DNA from: an uncultured Catenibacterium sp.
GTDB taxonomy: Bacteria; Bacillota_I; Bacilli_A; Erysipelotrichales; Coprobacillaceae
NCBI GenBank assembly: GCA_900540685.1
Contig: UQGS01000004.1
Location: 1 to 64,000, forward strand
DNA length: 64,000 bases
Direction of reading: 5' to 3'
A program made the position numbers and the translations under genes. Below the pieces are notes generated by a model, which worked only from the letters and a program-made list of their open reading frames with translations, was not told where the DNA came from and searched no databases. Positions 24,521-34,303 of this stretch are shown piece by piece (within the stretch, counting starts at the first letter, position 1; each line of letters begins with the position of its first letter).

Positions 24521-25882
24521 ATGGATACAAGAGAACTCCCTCATGACTTAGAGGCAGAACGTGCATTGTTAGGGGCAATGTTGATTGATAAGAACGCATG
24601 TAATGATGTCATCAACATGGCAACACCTCAGGATTTCTATCTTGATGCGCATCGACTGATCTTTACAGGCATGAAGTTCCTTCATGACAGTAATAAACCA
24701 ATTGATGCCACTACAGTGACTGATTATTTAATCAATCAGAAGATATTAGAAAAAGTAGGCGGTGTGGATTACTTATTGGTACTTGCGAATTCTGTACCAA
24801 CAGTGGCTCATACACCACATTATCTTCAAATCTTAAATGAGAAGTCATTACTTAGAAGACTGATTAAAGAAGCTACAACCATCGTACAGGATGCTTATGG
24901 TGAAATTACTGATATTAATGACTTTATTGATACAGTAGAAAAAGATGTCTTAGAAGTCACAAGAGATAGAAATGCCGGTGAATTCAAGACAATTGAAAGT
25001 GTTGTACAGAATGTCACAGCCAGAATGAATCTCCTTCAGAAAAATGGTGGAGTTGTTTCTGGTGTTAAGACAGGCTATAAAGAATTGGATAAATTAACAT
25101 CAGGTTTCCAGCCAGGTGATTTAGTTATTCTTGCAGCCAGACCTTCTGTAGGTAAAACAGCTTTTGCCTTGAATATTGGTTTTAACTCATCACTGAATAG
25201 TGAAGAAGCTGTCGCAATATTCTCACTAGAAATGCCTGCTGAACAGCTTGTAACCAGATTAATATGCTGTGCAGGATCTATTGATAACGATAAATTAAAA
25301 ACAGGCGCAATCTTGAAAGAGAATGCGAATAAATATTATGCAGCAGCAGATCGTGTCACACGTTGTAATTTATATATTGATGATACACCAGCTGTTAAGA
25401 TTGGTGAAATTGCGGCTAAATGTAGAAGACTCCAAAGAGAACAGGGCTTAAAGATGGTTATTATCGATTACCTTCAGCTGATTTCTGGTCCATCTTCCTC
25501 AAGAGAATCAAGACAGCAGGAAGTATCTGATATCTCTAGACAGCTTAAGGCGTTAGCCAGAGAATTAAAGTGTCCCGTTATTGCCTTATCACAGCTTTCT
25601 CGTCAGGTAGAACAGCGTAAAGGGAAACCGATGTTGTCCGACTTAAGAGAATCTGGGGCAATCGAACAGGATGCCGATATCGTAGCCTTCCTACATCGTG
25701 AAGACTATCAGAATAAAGAAAAAGAAGCAGAAACAAATGGCTTAACAGAAATTGTTGTCGCTAAGCACAGAAATGGTGCAACAGCTGATATCAGCCTTGT
25801 ATTTGAAAAACAATACTCACGTTTCTCAGATTACTATACAGGTCCAGAAAACCAGAATAGTGGTGAAGGACTTAGAATTTAA
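24521..25882 (+). CDS. dnaB: Replicative DNA helicase DnaB (DnaC of Bacillus)
   Basis: Hexameric fork helicase. The N-terminal DnaG-interacting domain begins LPHDLEAERALLGAML. The RecA-like C-terminal domain has Walker A RPSVGKTAF and Walker B VIIDYLQLI, with the R-finger region RESGAIEQDADIV. No intein is present. At 453 residues it is standard. Last gene of the origin-proximal operon, followed by a strong terminator. Confidence 0.97.
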   Translation: MDTRELPHDLEAERALLGAMLIDKNACNDVINMATPQDFYLDAHRLIFTGMKFLHDSNKPIDATTVTDYLINQKILEKVGGVDYLLVLANSVPTVAHTPHYLQILNEKSLLRRLIKEATTIVQDAYGEITDINDFIDTVEKDVLEVTRDRNAGEFKTIESVVQNVTARMNLLQKNGGVVSGVKTGYKELDKLTSGFQPGDLVILAARPSVGKTAFALNIGFNSSLNSEEAVAIFSLEMPAEQLVTRLICCAGSIDNDKLKTGAILKENANKYYAAADRVTRCNLYIDDTPAVKIGEIAAKCRRLQREQGLKMVIIDYLQLISGPSSSRESRQQEVSDISRQLKALARELKCPVIALSQLSRQVEQRKGKPMLSDLRESGAIEQDADIVAFLHREDYQNKEKEAETNGLTEIVVAKHRNGATADISLVFEKQYSRFSDYYTGPENQNSGEGLRI

Positions 25883-25884
25883 AA

Positions 25885-25914
25885 GCAGTAGCGCGTGCGC
25901 TACTGCTTATTTTC
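25885..25914. terminator. Bidirectional terminator between dnaB and tdk
   Basis: Perfect GC-rich stem GCAGTAGCGC / GCGCTACTGC with T-rich right flank and A-rich left flank. Confidence 0.9.
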
Positions 25915-26533
25915 TTGGTCTGAATTGTATTTTTTTCTGATTCTCAAATTTAATAGGTTTTTCTACTATTTCATGACAATGACGACAACGTGGTTCATAA
26001 GCTTCCTTCGCACCTACTAAGACAATAGGATCATTAAAAGAAGCAGGTTTACCATTAATAATACGCTGTGTTCTAGTTGCAGGTGCACCACATTTTGCAC
26101 ATACGGCAGTTAACTTAGTTACGAATTCAGCACGTGTTAATAAATCAGGTAAGACACCAAATGGTTCACCACGGAAATCCTTATCTAAACCAGCTACCAT
26201 CACACGTAGACCACTGTCTGCAAGATACTCACAAATATCTACCACATCTTCATCAAAGAACTGTACTTCATCAATAGCCACAACATCTGTATCATAATTC
26301 ACATGATCAAGTATTTCCTTTGCTTCACTGATCACAATACAAGGTACTTTACTTCCTGCATGTGAGGCAATTTCAGTTGTAGAATAACGATCATCAATCT
26401 TTGGCTTAAATACAAGAATATTCTTTCTTGCATAAGACAATACATTAATACGACGGATTAATTCTTCAGTCTTACCTGCAAACATACATCCACAGATGAC
26501 TTCTATCCATCCTTCACGATATTGATTATACAT
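25907..26533 (-). CDS. tdk: Thymidine kinase, type II
   Basis: Salvage enzyme phosphorylating thymidine with ATP. P-loop GCMFAGKTEEL near the N-terminus, DEVQFFD (catalytic Glu), and a structural zinc site formed by CAKC and CRHC. At 208 residues it is normal. AGGAGG lies 8 bases before the start, and a TATAAT is placed at 26580-26585 on the minus strand. In Bacillus tdk also lies near prfA-prmC, which follow here on the other strand. Confidence 0.95.
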   Translation of the reverse strand: MYNQYREGWIEVICGCMFAGKTEELIRRINVLSYARKNILVFKPKIDDRYSTTEIASHAGSKVPCIVISEAKEILDHVNYDTDVVAIDEVQFFDEDVVDICEYLADSGLRVMVAGLDKDFRGEPFGVLPDLLTRAEFVTKLTAVCAKCGAPATRTQRIINGKPASFNDPIVLVGAKEAYEPRCRHCHEIVEKPIKFENQKKIQFRPRK

Positions 26534-26633
26534 TAATAAAACCTCCTAAAAGTTCACATAGATTTCATATACTTACTGTATTATACAGTTGTAGAAAAGA
26601 AAAGCCATAAAAAATTTCCCCTCAATCCCATTA

Positions 26634-26665
26634 GAAAAGAGTCGGTCATCATACCGACTCTTTTC
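26634..26665. terminator. Terminator of the HAD gene
   Basis: Perfect 13-base stem GAAAAGAGTCGGT / ACCGACTCTTTTC with a CATCAT loop. It lies just downstream of the minus-strand HAD gene. Confidence 0.85.
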
Positions 26666-26666
26666 T

Positions 26667-27311
26667 TTAGTTTAATTCATCAATTACCTGATTAAGAGAA
26701 TCTAATATTTTATATGTCTTACTTGCATATTCTTCTGTAGGATATTTCATATCAGGAATGCAGATGACTTTAATACCAGCTGAAGAAGCGGCCTGAATAC
26801 CTGCTTCACTATCTTCTAATACATATGCTTCATCAGTCTTCACACCAAGCTTTTCACAAGACTTTAAGAATACTTCTGGGTGTGGTTTACCATGAGTCAC
26901 TTCATCACCACAGATAGAATCATCAAAATATTGTGTAATATGAGCCTGTGCAAGAATAGTATCTACACGATCACGATTAGAAGAAGTAGCCACAATAGTC
27001 TTATAACCATTCTCTTTTAAATAATTAAGAAGTACTAATAAACCTTTCTTAGTAGGAACTCCTTCAGTTTCAAAACGTTTCGCCATTAAAGCATGTACAT
27101 CCTTAATCACACTTTCAATAGGAAAATCCTGACCATAAGTACTATAGAATCTTTCATAAATACCCTTAAGTGGTTTACCTAATAATGTCTTATAGAATTC
27201 TTCAGACATTGTGAGATTCATTGGTTTCATAATTTCCTGATAACATTCAAAAGTCACTCTTTCAGAATCAATCATCAAACCATCCATATCAAAAATAACT
27301 GCCTTTATCAT
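26667..27311 (-). CDS. HAD superfamily hydrolase, beta-phosphoglucomutase-like
   Basis: Subfamily IA HAD phosphatase or mutase. Motif I DMDGLMIDSE, motif II TSSNRD, motif III GKPHPEVF and motif IV LEDSEAG are all present; the helical cap follows motif I. The 214-residue length fits beta-phosphoglucomutase or sugar-phosphate phosphatases. Start at 27311 chosen because GGAGG precedes it; the longer frame begins inside the prfA promoter region. Substrate not predictable. Confidence 0.85.
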   Translation of the reverse strand: MIKAVIFDMDGLMIDSERVTFECYQEIMKPMNLTMSEEFYKTLLGKPLKGIYERFYSTYGQDFPIESVIKDVHALMAKRFETEGVPTKKGLLVLLNYLKENGYKTIVATSSNRDRVDTILAQAHITQYFDDSICGDEVTHGKPHPEVFLKSCEKLGVKTDEAYVLEDSEAGIQAASSAGIKVICIPDMKYPTEEYASKTYKILDSLNQVIDELN

Positions 27312-27372
27312 ATTTCCAAACCTCCAATTCATATATTCAAGTATATAAGAAATAGAAAGCGTCTTCAATTAA

Positions 27373-27401
27373 TTGCGAAAAATAATTGAATATATTATAA
27401 T
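27373..27401 (+). promoter_or_regulatory. Promoter of the prfA operon
   Basis: TTGCGA (27373-27378), 17-base spacer, TATAAT (27396-27401). A leader of about 60 bases follows with no obvious structure. Confidence 0.6.
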
Positions 27402-27469
27402 GGGTACGATTTGGAAGAATTAACCAATTTATTTGATGAAATCAACATTATTAAAAGAAAGGATAGAAG

Positions 27470-28546
27470 ATGAATACACTATTAGAAAGACTACAGACAG
27501 TAGAAAAAAGATATGAAGAATTAACACAGATCCTTATGGATCCATCTATCGCGAATGATATTCAGAAGATGACACAGGCTTCTAAGGAACAGGCTTCTTT
27601 AGAAAAGGCTTATAACCTATATACAGAATACAAGGCTTTATTAGATGGTATCGAAGAAGCCAAAGAATTATTAAATGAAAATGATCCTGAAATCAAAGAA
27701 ATGGCTAAGATGGAATTAGAAGAATTAGAAAAGAAACAGCCAATCATGGAACATGATATTCAGATTGAATTAATTCCTAAGGATCCAAATGATGAAAAGA
27801 ACGTAGTAATGGAAATCCGTGGTGCAGCCGGAGGGGATGAAGGTAACATCTTCGCAGGTGACTTATTTAGAATGTATTCTAAGTATGCTGAATCACAGGG
27901 ATGGAAGATTGAAATTGAAGAAGCTCAACCTTCTGAAGCAGGAGGATATTCACTTGTATCATTTATTATCAAGGGTACTGGTGTATATTCTAAGATGAAG
28001 TTTGAATCTGGTTCACATCGTGTACAGCGTGTGCCTAAGACTGAAACACAGGGACGTGTTCATACATCAACTGCCACAGTATTAGTTATGCCAGAAGCTG
28101 AAGAAGTAGATATCGATATTGATCCAAAGGATTTAAGAGTTGATACTTACCGTTCATCTGGTGCTGGAGGACAGCATATCAATAAGACTGACTCTGCTGT
28201 ACGTATTACACATATTCCAACAGGAATTGTGGCTACAAGCCAGGATGGTCGTTCACAGCATGATAACCGTGCTAAGGCTATGCAGTCATTACGTACAAGA
28301 CTTTATGAAGCTAAATTAAGAGAAGAAGAAGAAAAACTAGGAAACGAACGTCGTAATAAGATTGGTTCAGGTGATCGTGCTGAAAAGATCAGAACATACA
28401 ACTATCCTCAGAACCGTGTCACTGACCACCGTATCGGTTTAACTATTCAGCAGCTAGATCGTATTATGGAAGGTAAATTAGAACCAATCATTGATGCATT
28501 AATCAATGAAGATCAGAGATTAAAACTTCTAGGAGAAGAAGAATAA
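27470..28546 (+). CDS. prfA: Peptide chain release factor 1
   Basis: Reads UAA and UAG stop codons and triggers peptide release. GGQ at residues 233-235 in SSGAGGQHINKTDS; the codon-recognition region carries the RF1 PxT-type loop (RVPKTETQGRVHTS). At 358 residues it is standard. An AAGGATAG site precedes it. prmC, which methylates this GGQ glutamine, begins directly after the stop. Confidence 0.97.
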   Translation: MNTLLERLQTVEKRYEELTQILMDPSIANDIQKMTQASKEQASLEKAYNLYTEYKALLDGIEEAKELLNENDPEIKEMAKMELEELEKKQPIMEHDIQIELIPKDPNDEKNVVMEIRGAAGGDEGNIFAGDLFRMYSKYAESQGWKIEIEEAQPSEAGGYSLVSFIIKGTGVYSKMKFESGSHRVQRVPKTETQGRVHTSTATVLVMPEAEEVDIDIDPKDLRVDTYRSSGAGGQHINKTDSAVRITHIPTGIVATSQDGRSQHDNRAKAMQSLRTRLYEAKLREEEEKLGNERRNKIGSGDRAEKIRTYNYPQNRVTDHRIGLTIQQLDRIMEGKLEPIIDALINEDQRLKLLGEEE

Positions 28547-29380
28547 GTGCTATTAGGTGAATTACTTAAACATGCACATGATTTAATTGATGATCCACAT
28601 ACAAATATCCCTGAAAGACTCTATGAAGATCTCACAGGAGATGCTTATTATCAACTATTGTTGAAGAGGGAAGAGCCTGTTGAAGAGGCTCTTCTTATGC
28701 AATATAAGGATTATTTAGATAGATACTTAAAGGGTGAACCTTATCAGTATATTATTGGAAAAGAATATTTTTATGGTAGAGAGTTTGATGTTAACCCAAG
28801 TGTTCTCATTCCTCGCTATGAAACAGAAGAACTTGTAGAAAAGGTTTTGTCTTATATCAAATCAGGAATGGTTGTGGCAGATATAGGAACAGGTTCAGGT
28901 GCGATTGCAGTCACATTGGCCTGTGAATCAAAGGCAAATATCTATGCAGTAGATATCTCTAAAGGAGCCATAGACACAGCCTCTCACAATGCGAAGAAGC
29001 ATGAAGCGTCTGTCACATTCTTAGAAGGAGACTTATTACAGCCTCTTATTGATAGAAATATTCATGTAGATATTCTTGTCTCTAATCCTCCTTATATTGA
29101 TTATGATGAAGTATTGGATCCAAGAGTGATGGATCATGAACCACATCTAGCTTTATTTGCGGATGATCATGGCTATGCATGTTATGAAAAGATATTTAAA
29201 GAAGCTTCTTCTGTATTAAAGGAGAAGGCGATTCTCGCATTTGAAATTGGATATAATCAAGGAGAAAGAATGAAACAGCTCGTTCCTCTCTATTTCCCTG
29301 ATGATACATTTGAAGTCATCAAGGATATCAATGGAAAGGATAGAATGTTGTTCATCTATCATAACTATGAAAATATTTGA
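28547..29380 (+). CDS. prmC: Release factor glutamine methyltransferase
   Basis: SAM-dependent enzyme methylating the glutamine of the GGQ motif in release factors. SAM-binding IGTGSGAIAV and catalytic NPPY (residues 180-183) are present after an N-terminal helical domain. It starts with GTG immediately after the prfA stop (TAAGTG), so translation is coupled. At 277 residues it is typical. The following acetyltransferase gene begins inside its 3' end. Confidence 0.95.
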   Translation: MLLGELLKHAHDLIDDPHTNIPERLYEDLTGDAYYQLLLKREEPVEEALLMQYKDYLDRYLKGEPYQYIIGKEYFYGREFDVNPSVLIPRYETEELVEKVLSYIKSGMVVADIGTGSGAIAVTLACESKANIYAVDISKGAIDTASHNAKKHEASVTFLEGDLLQPLIDRNIHVDILVSNPPYIDYDEVLDPRVMDHEPHLALFADDHGYACYEKIFKEASSVLKEKAILAFEIGYNQGERMKQLVPLYFPDDTFEVIKDINGKDRMLFIYHNYENI

Positions 29381-29894
29381 AACAGACCGTCTCACAATTA
29401 GAACACTTGATGAAGAGGATATTGATCGTCTTGTAGAATATCGCAGTAAGAAGACTGTTTCTAAGTATCAATCTTGGAACAGATATACAAGAAGAGATGC
29501 AGTGAAACTCATTAAGAAATGTAAAGAGACTGTAATGGATCATAAAAAAGGGTCTATGCAGTTTGGTATTACAATCAAAGGAAGCCAGCATCTTATTGGT
29601 GATTTACATATAGAAATCATGGCACCTCATACATTCTCTATTGGTTATACCTTGGACGATGTTTTCTGGAATAATGGTTTTGGAACTGAAGCCGTACTTG
29701 GACTCTTAAGCTATATGCATGAAGAACATGGTTTCTTCAAGTGTATTGCCTATATCTATAAACAGAATGAAAAATCTAGACATCTCTTAAAGAAGATTGG
29801 TTTTAAGAAGTTTGATGAATCTTTCTTCTATGGGGATGAAGGCTATATTTTTGACCTCAGTAACTTACAAAACATATATTTTGTGCTACAATAA
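29367..29894 (+). CDS. GNAT acetyltransferase, RimJ/RimL-like
   Basis: Acetyl-CoA-dependent N-acetyltransferase. The start MKIFETDRLTIRTL and the mid-region FSIGYTLDDVFWNNGFGTEAV followed by AYIYKQNEKSRHLLKKIGF are typical of the RimJ/RimL/Acetyltransf_3 group that acetylates protein N-termini or small molecules. At 175 residues it is normal. The ATG at 29367 lies 14 bases inside prmC; the longer reading from 29301 lacks family sequence. Co-translated with prmC, so a link to translation is possible but unproven. Confidence 0.8.
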   Translation: MKIFETDRLTIRTLDEEDIDRLVEYRSKKTVSKYQSWNRYTRRDAVKLIKKCKETVMDHKKGSMQFGITIKGSQHLIGDLHIEIMAPHTFSIGYTLDDVFWNNGFGTEAVLGLLSYMHEEHGFFKCIAYIYKQNEKSRHLLKKIGFKKFDESFFYGDEGYIFDLSNLQNIYFVLQ

Positions 29895-29912
29895 CAGATA
29901 CGAGGTGGAACT

Positions 29913-30485
29913 ATGATTAAAGAATATATTAAGAAGTATAGTAAAGCATCTATCATCACATCAGTGATTATGATTGTTGCTTCAGTATTATTGATTGTTT
30001 TCCCAAAGACAATGTTGGATATTGTGGTTTATGTGATTTCAGGCGCATTATTTGTGGATGGTCTCATTCATCTTGTGACTTACTTTGCGTTAACTCATGA
30101 ATTGCGCACTTTCTCTAATGATTTATTAGAAGGTATTCTTGCATTACTTGCAGGTTTATTTGTCGCATTCAATGCAGATGCATTCATTAGTGCACTTACA
30201 ATGATCATTGGCTTATGGATTGTTATTAAAGGGTTATTAAACTTACAGCTCTCATTCCAGTTACAGCAGATTATTGAATTTAACTGGTTCTGGATCTTCT
30301 TATGTGCTTTATTGAGTGTTGTATTAGGCGTATTTATTATTGTACATCCTATTGATATGGCTATTGGTTTAACTATGGCTGAAGGTATTGTGTTATTAGT
30401 CACTGAAGTATTGAGTCTTATTCAGACAATCTACGTTTTGCATAAACTCAATCATTCTAAAATGTCTAGATCATATATTAATTAA
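29913..30485 (+). CDS. DUF308 (HdeD-like) membrane protein
   Basis: Six predicted transmembrane helices in three pairs across 190 residues, with repeated patterns such as VLLIVFPKTMLDIVVYVISGA, GLFVAFNADAFISALTMIIG and LGVFIIVHPIDMAIGLTMA. This threefold layout is the DUF308 repeat of HdeD-family proteins. Function is not established in Gram-positives. AGGTGG site; likely part of the prfA operon and closed by a terminator. Confidence 0.75.
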   Translation: MIKEYIKKYSKASIITSVIMIVASVLLIVFPKTMLDIVVYVISGALFVDGLIHLVTYFALTHELRTFSNDLLEGILALLAGLFVAFNADAFISALTMIIGLWIVIKGLLNLQLSFQLQQIIEFNWFWIFLCALLSVVLGVFIIVHPIDMAIGLTMAEGIVLLVTEVLSLIQTIYVLHKLNHSKMSRSYIN

Positions 30486-30510
30486 AAAGTACCATCAAGG
30501 TACTTTTTTC
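30485..30510 (+). terminator. Terminator after the DUF308 gene
   Basis: Stem AAAAGTACC / GGTACTTTT, loop ATCAA, T-rich tail. The tilS ribosome site begins a few bases later. Confidence 0.85.
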
Positions 30511-30524
30511 ATAGAGGAGAAACT

Positions 30525-31742
30525 ATGCTGAATAAGTTATTGTTGGAAAAAAATAAGAAATATCTCCTAGGTGTATCAGGTGGTCCTGATTCTATGGCAC
30601 TCCTAGATATGATGCATGAGTACTCTATTTGTGTTGCTCATGTAAACTATAATCTTAGAGATGATACAGAAGAAGACTATAAAGTAGTTCATGATTACTG
30701 CAAAGCACATGCTATTCCTTTTTACTATAAGGAATTCACGCCGGATGATTATGTACAAGGAAACTTCCAATCTGTCGCAAGAGATATGCGTTATGCATTT
30801 TATCAAGAAGTATATAAGAAAGAGAAGTGTGATGCATTATGCTTAGGTCATCAGAAGGATGATGTCATTGAAACAATCTATATGCACTTAGAAAGAGACT
30901 CACATCCTGACTATCTAGGTATACAGGACATCTCTGAACGTTTAGGTATGACTATTATTCGTCCATTACTTCATGTGACTAAGCAGGATTTACGTGATTA
31001 CTGCAATGATCATCACATCTCTTTTCATGATGACTATACTAATTTCCAGACAGAATTCACAAGAGACCGCATCCGTAATACGATCTTGAATCAGTATACA
31101 GATTCACAAAAAGAAGAACTCTTAAAACAAGCAGAAGAATACAATAAGAATCAGATACTAAAAAAAGAAGAAGTAAAGAAATATCTTACTGAACCACTTG
31201 ATTATACATTAGTGCCAGAAGACCTTCTTCCTGATGTTCTTTATGCTTTATTAAAGAAACATATAGAAGTATCCAAGATTTCTCATCATCTCATTGATGA
31301 AATCATCCACCAGATTCAATCCTCTAAACCCAATATTCAAATGCCTATTGGTGTTAATGAGGAGTTCATAAAAGAATATAATAATGTATACGTTCGTAAA
31401 TCTATAAAACAATTAGATTATACGTATAGAATAGTGAATAGACAGGACTTCGATTGTCCTTATTTCAAGATTCGAACACAAGGAGAAATGAATGATGGTA
31501 TCCCTGTAAAGGATGAAGATTTTCCACTGACTATTCGTAATATGAGACCGGGCGATCGTATGGAAACAGCAGGAGGCACTAAAAAGGTCTCTAGACTCTT
31601 TATTAATGCGAAAATTCCCTCACCATTACGACGTTATTGGCCCATCGTATTAGATTGCCGTGGAAATATTCTTTTGGTCCCGGGAATTGCGAAAAACAAG
31701 GAGTATTTGTCTATCAATCCAGATTTGTTTGTGATAAAATAA
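30525..31742 (+). CDS. tilS: tRNA(Ile)-lysidine synthetase
   Basis: Converts C34 of the CAU-anticodon tRNA-Ile to lysidine so that it reads AUA. N-terminal PP-loop SGGPDSMALL, the HVNYNLRDDTEEDY and GHQKDDVIET motifs, and a C-terminal domain with RPGDRMETAGGTKKVSRLF. At 405 residues it is a little shorter than the Bacillus protein. Heads the conserved tilS-hpt-ftsH-hslO cluster. Confidence 0.95.
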   Translation: MLNKLLLEKNKKYLLGVSGGPDSMALLDMMHEYSICVAHVNYNLRDDTEEDYKVVHDYCKAHAIPFYYKEFTPDDYVQGNFQSVARDMRYAFYQEVYKKEKCDALCLGHQKDDVIETIYMHLERDSHPDYLGIQDISERLGMTIIRPLLHVTKQDLRDYCNDHHISFHDDYTNFQTEFTRDRIRNTILNQYTDSQKEELLKQAEEYNKNQILKKEEVKKYLTEPLDYTLVPEDLLPDVLYALLKKHIEVSKISHHLIDEIIHQIQSSKPNIQMPIGVNEEFIKEYNNVYVRKSIKQLDYTYRIVNRQDFDCPYFKIRTQGEMNDGIPVKDEDFPLTIRNMRPGDRMETAGGTKKVSRLFINAKIPSPLRRYWPIVLDCRGNILLVPGIAKNKEYLSINPDLFVIK

Positions 31743-31770
31743 CAACGACTATACTAGGAGGTACGGTTCG

Positions 31771-32301
31771 ATGCATAAGGACATGAAAGAAATATTATTT
31801 ACACAGGAACAGATTTCTGAACGCTGTAAAGAATTAGGCGCACAGATCTCAAAAGATTATGAAGGTAAGAAGTTACTTCTTATTGGTTTATTAAAGGGAT
31901 CTATTCCATTCCTAGCAGAACTTTCTAAATATATTGATGGCGATGTATATTTTGATTATATGTCAGTCAGCAGTTATAAAGGAACTGAATCTGGAACTAT
32001 TCATATTAAGAAAGACGTTGATATCGACGTCAAAGGTATGGATGTACTTATCGTAGAAGACATCCTTGATACAGGTAAAACATTAGATACTGTTACACAT
32101 ATGTTGAAAGATCGTGGTACAGCATCTTGCGAAATCGTTACTATGCTTGATAAACAGGAAGCAAGAAAGTATCCTGTACAGGCTAAATATGTTGGTTTCC
32201 CTGTACCAGAATTATTCGTGGTTGGTTATGGTCTTGATTTTGATCAGAGATTTAGAAACCTACCATATATTGGTGTCTTAAAAGAAGAATGTTACCAGTA
32301 A
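31771..32301 (+). CDS. hpt: Hypoxanthine phosphoribosyltransferase
   Basis: Purine salvage enzyme making IMP or GMP from the base and PRPP. PRPP loop VLIVEDILDTGKTLDTV in mid-protein, DYMSVSSY flexible loop, and KYVGFPVPELFVVGYGLD for base recognition. At 176 residues it is typical. AGGAGG site. Same position between tilS and ftsH as in Bacillus. Confidence 0.96.
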   Translation: MHKDMKEILFTQEQISERCKELGAQISKDYEGKKLLLIGLLKGSIPFLAELSKYIDGDVYFDYMSVSSYKGTESGTIHIKKDVDIDVKGMDVLIVEDILDTGKTLDTVTHMLKDRGTASCEIVTMLDKQEARKYPVQAKYVGFPVPELFVVGYGLDFDQRFRNLPYIGVLKEECYQ

Positions 32302-32311
32302 GGAGTTTATG

Positions 32312-34267
32312 ATGAAGAAGAATAACAAAACATTATTTAAAGCTATTCTTCCTTGGGTCATCGTATTATTATTGTTGAGTTCATTATTCCCATTCTTATT
32401 GAATAATGGCGGTAGTAAAGAATTGACTTATTCACAATTCATGACAGTAGTAAAAGATAAAAAAATAACTAATGTGACTATTACACCTAATAGTTTTGTA
32501 ACCAAGGTAGAAGGTAGCTACAAGAAGAACTCTAAGGGCGATAAAGTGAACTTTACAACTATCGTTCCTAAGACAGACAAAGAATTAGATTCATTAACAC
32601 AGATTCTTGAAGACAAGAATGTCAAGATTAAGGTCACTGATTCAAATAGTGATAATATGATCTGGAATATACTAGGTTCTATCCTACCATATGTTATATT
32701 GTTTGGTGGTATGTTCTGGGTATTCAAGAACTTTGGTGGCGCTGCAGGAGGCAACAATAAAGCCTTTGAATTTGGAAATTCTCGCGCTAAGCTAGAAAGA
32801 AATTCTAAGACTCGTTTTACAGATGTTGCAGGTGCAGATGAAGAAAAAGAAGAATTAACAGAACTTGTTGCATTCTTAAAGAACCCTAAGAAGTTTACTG
32901 AAATGGGTGCTAAAATTCCTAGAGGTGTATTATTAGTAGGTCCTCCAGGTACCGGTAAAACATTATTAGCACGTGCTGTTGCAGGTGAAGCGAATGTTCC
33001 ATTCTATTCTATTTCTGGTTCAGAATTCGTAGAAATGTTCGTTGGTGTTGGTGCTGGCCGTGTTAGAGATATGTTTAAGAAGGCAAAAGAAAATGCGCCT
33101 TGTATCATCTTTATTGATGAAATTGATGCCGTAGGTCGTCAGAGAGGTACTGGTGTTGGTGGTGGACACGATGAACGTGAACAGACATTAAACCAGTTAC
33201 TTGTTGAAATGGATGGTTTTGAAGGTAACGAAGGTGTTATTATCCTTGCGGCCACTAACCGTGCTGACGTACTTGACCCTGCATTATTACGTCCAGGACG
33301 TTTTGATAGACAGATCAGAGTATCTAACCCTGATAAGCGTGCAAGAGCTCAGATCTTAAAGGTACATGCAAGAAATAAACATTTTGCGCCAGATGTTGAT
33401 TTTGATAACATCGCTCAGCGTACTCCTGGATTCTCAGGTGCAGAACTTGCGAACGTATTAAATGAAGCTGCATTACTTGCAGTAAGAAGTGGTCATCAGA
33501 TGATCACATTAAGTGATGTGGATGAAGCGATTGATAGAGTTATTGGCGGTCCAGCTAAGAAGTCTAGAAAATATACTGAACATGAAAGAAAGCTTGTAGC
33601 TTATCATGAAACTGGACATGCCATCATTGGTTTGACATTAGAAGATGCCAACCAGGTACAAAAGGTTACAATTGTACCACGTGGTGATGCAGGTGGATAC
33701 AACTTGATGACTCCTAGAGAAGAAACATACTTCTCAACTAAGAAACAGTTACTCGCAACTATTACAGGTTATATGGGTGGTCGTACTGCTGAAGAAATCT
33801 TCTTCGGTGATGTATCATCAGGTGCGCATAACGATATTGAACAAGCAACACGTATTGCGCGTATGATGGTTACAGAACTTGGTATGAGTGAACTTGGCCC
33901 AATCAAGTATGACAGTGGTGATAATGCAGTATTCTTAGGTCGTGACTATTCACAGTTAAGTAATACACATTCTGGTCAGATCGCATTTGAAATTGACCAG
34001 CAGGTACGTAAGATCATCGAAACAGCGCATTCTCAGGCAACTGAAATCATCAACAATAATAAAGATAAAATGGATATTATTGCGAATGCATTGCTTGAAC
34101 ATGAAACATTGAATCATGAACAGATTCAGTCTTTATATAACACTGGTAAGATGCCAGAAACATATGATGGAACAGAAGAACATGTTGACTCTAACGATGA
34201 CAACAATAACACTCCTGAACCACCTAAGGCTGATCCAGAAGATGATTTACTAGATGAAATGAAATAA
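32312..34267 (+). CDS. ftsH: ATP-dependent zinc metalloprotease FtsH
   Basis: Membrane-anchored AAA+ protease for quality control. Two N-terminal membrane helices flank an external domain. The AAA module has GPPGTGKT, FIDEIDAVGRQRG and RPGRFDR; the zinc site is HETGH (H432-E433, H436). The C-terminus is acidic and disordered. 651 residues. The ATG at 32312 is preferred to 32309 because AAGGAG (32300-32305) is 6 bases away. Confidence 0.97.
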   Translation: MKKNNKTLFKAILPWVIVLLLLSSLFPFLLNNGGSKELTYSQFMTVVKDKKITNVTITPNSFVTKVEGSYKKNSKGDKVNFTTIVPKTDKELDSLTQILEDKNVKIKVTDSNSDNMIWNILGSILPYVILFGGMFWVFKNFGGAAGGNNKAFEFGNSRAKLERNSKTRFTDVAGADEEKEELTELVAFLKNPKKFTEMGAKIPRGVLLVGPPGTGKTLLARAVAGEANVPFYSISGSEFVEMFVGVGAGRVRDMFKKAKENAPCIIFIDEIDAVGRQRGTGVGGGHDEREQTLNQLLVEMDGFEGNEGVIILAATNRADVLDPALLRPGRFDRQIRVSNPDKRARAQILKVHARNKHFAPDVDFDNIAQRTPGFSGAELANVLNEAALLAVRSGHQMITLSDVDEAIDRVIGGPAKKSRKYTEHERKLVAYHETGHAIIGLTLEDANQVQKVTIVPRGDAGGYNLMTPREETYFSTKKQLLATITGYMGGRTAEEIFFGDVSSGAHNDIEQATRIARMMVTELGMSELGPIKYDSGDNAVFLGRDYSQLSNTHSGQIAFEIDQQVRKIIETAHSQATEIINNNKDKMDIIANALLEHETLNHEQIQSLYNTGKMPETYDGTEEHVDSNDDNNNTPEPPKADPEDDLLDEMK

Positions 34268-34284
34268 GCGCTTTGCGCTTATTT
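34262..34284 (+). terminator. Terminator or hairpin at the end of ftsH
   Basis: Stem AAATAAGCGC / GCGCTTATTT with a TTT loop. The next ribosome site begins 7 bases later with no visible promoter, so readthrough must feed the following genes unless a promoter was missed. Confidence 0.65.
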
Positions 34285-34303
34285 TCATTTAGGAGGTAAT
34301 AAA

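Noticed and set aside
27411..27473. Short TTG frame ahead of prfA (about 20 codons) overlapping its start
   Set aside because: No ribosome site, starts almost at the predicted transcript start, and has no recognisable product.
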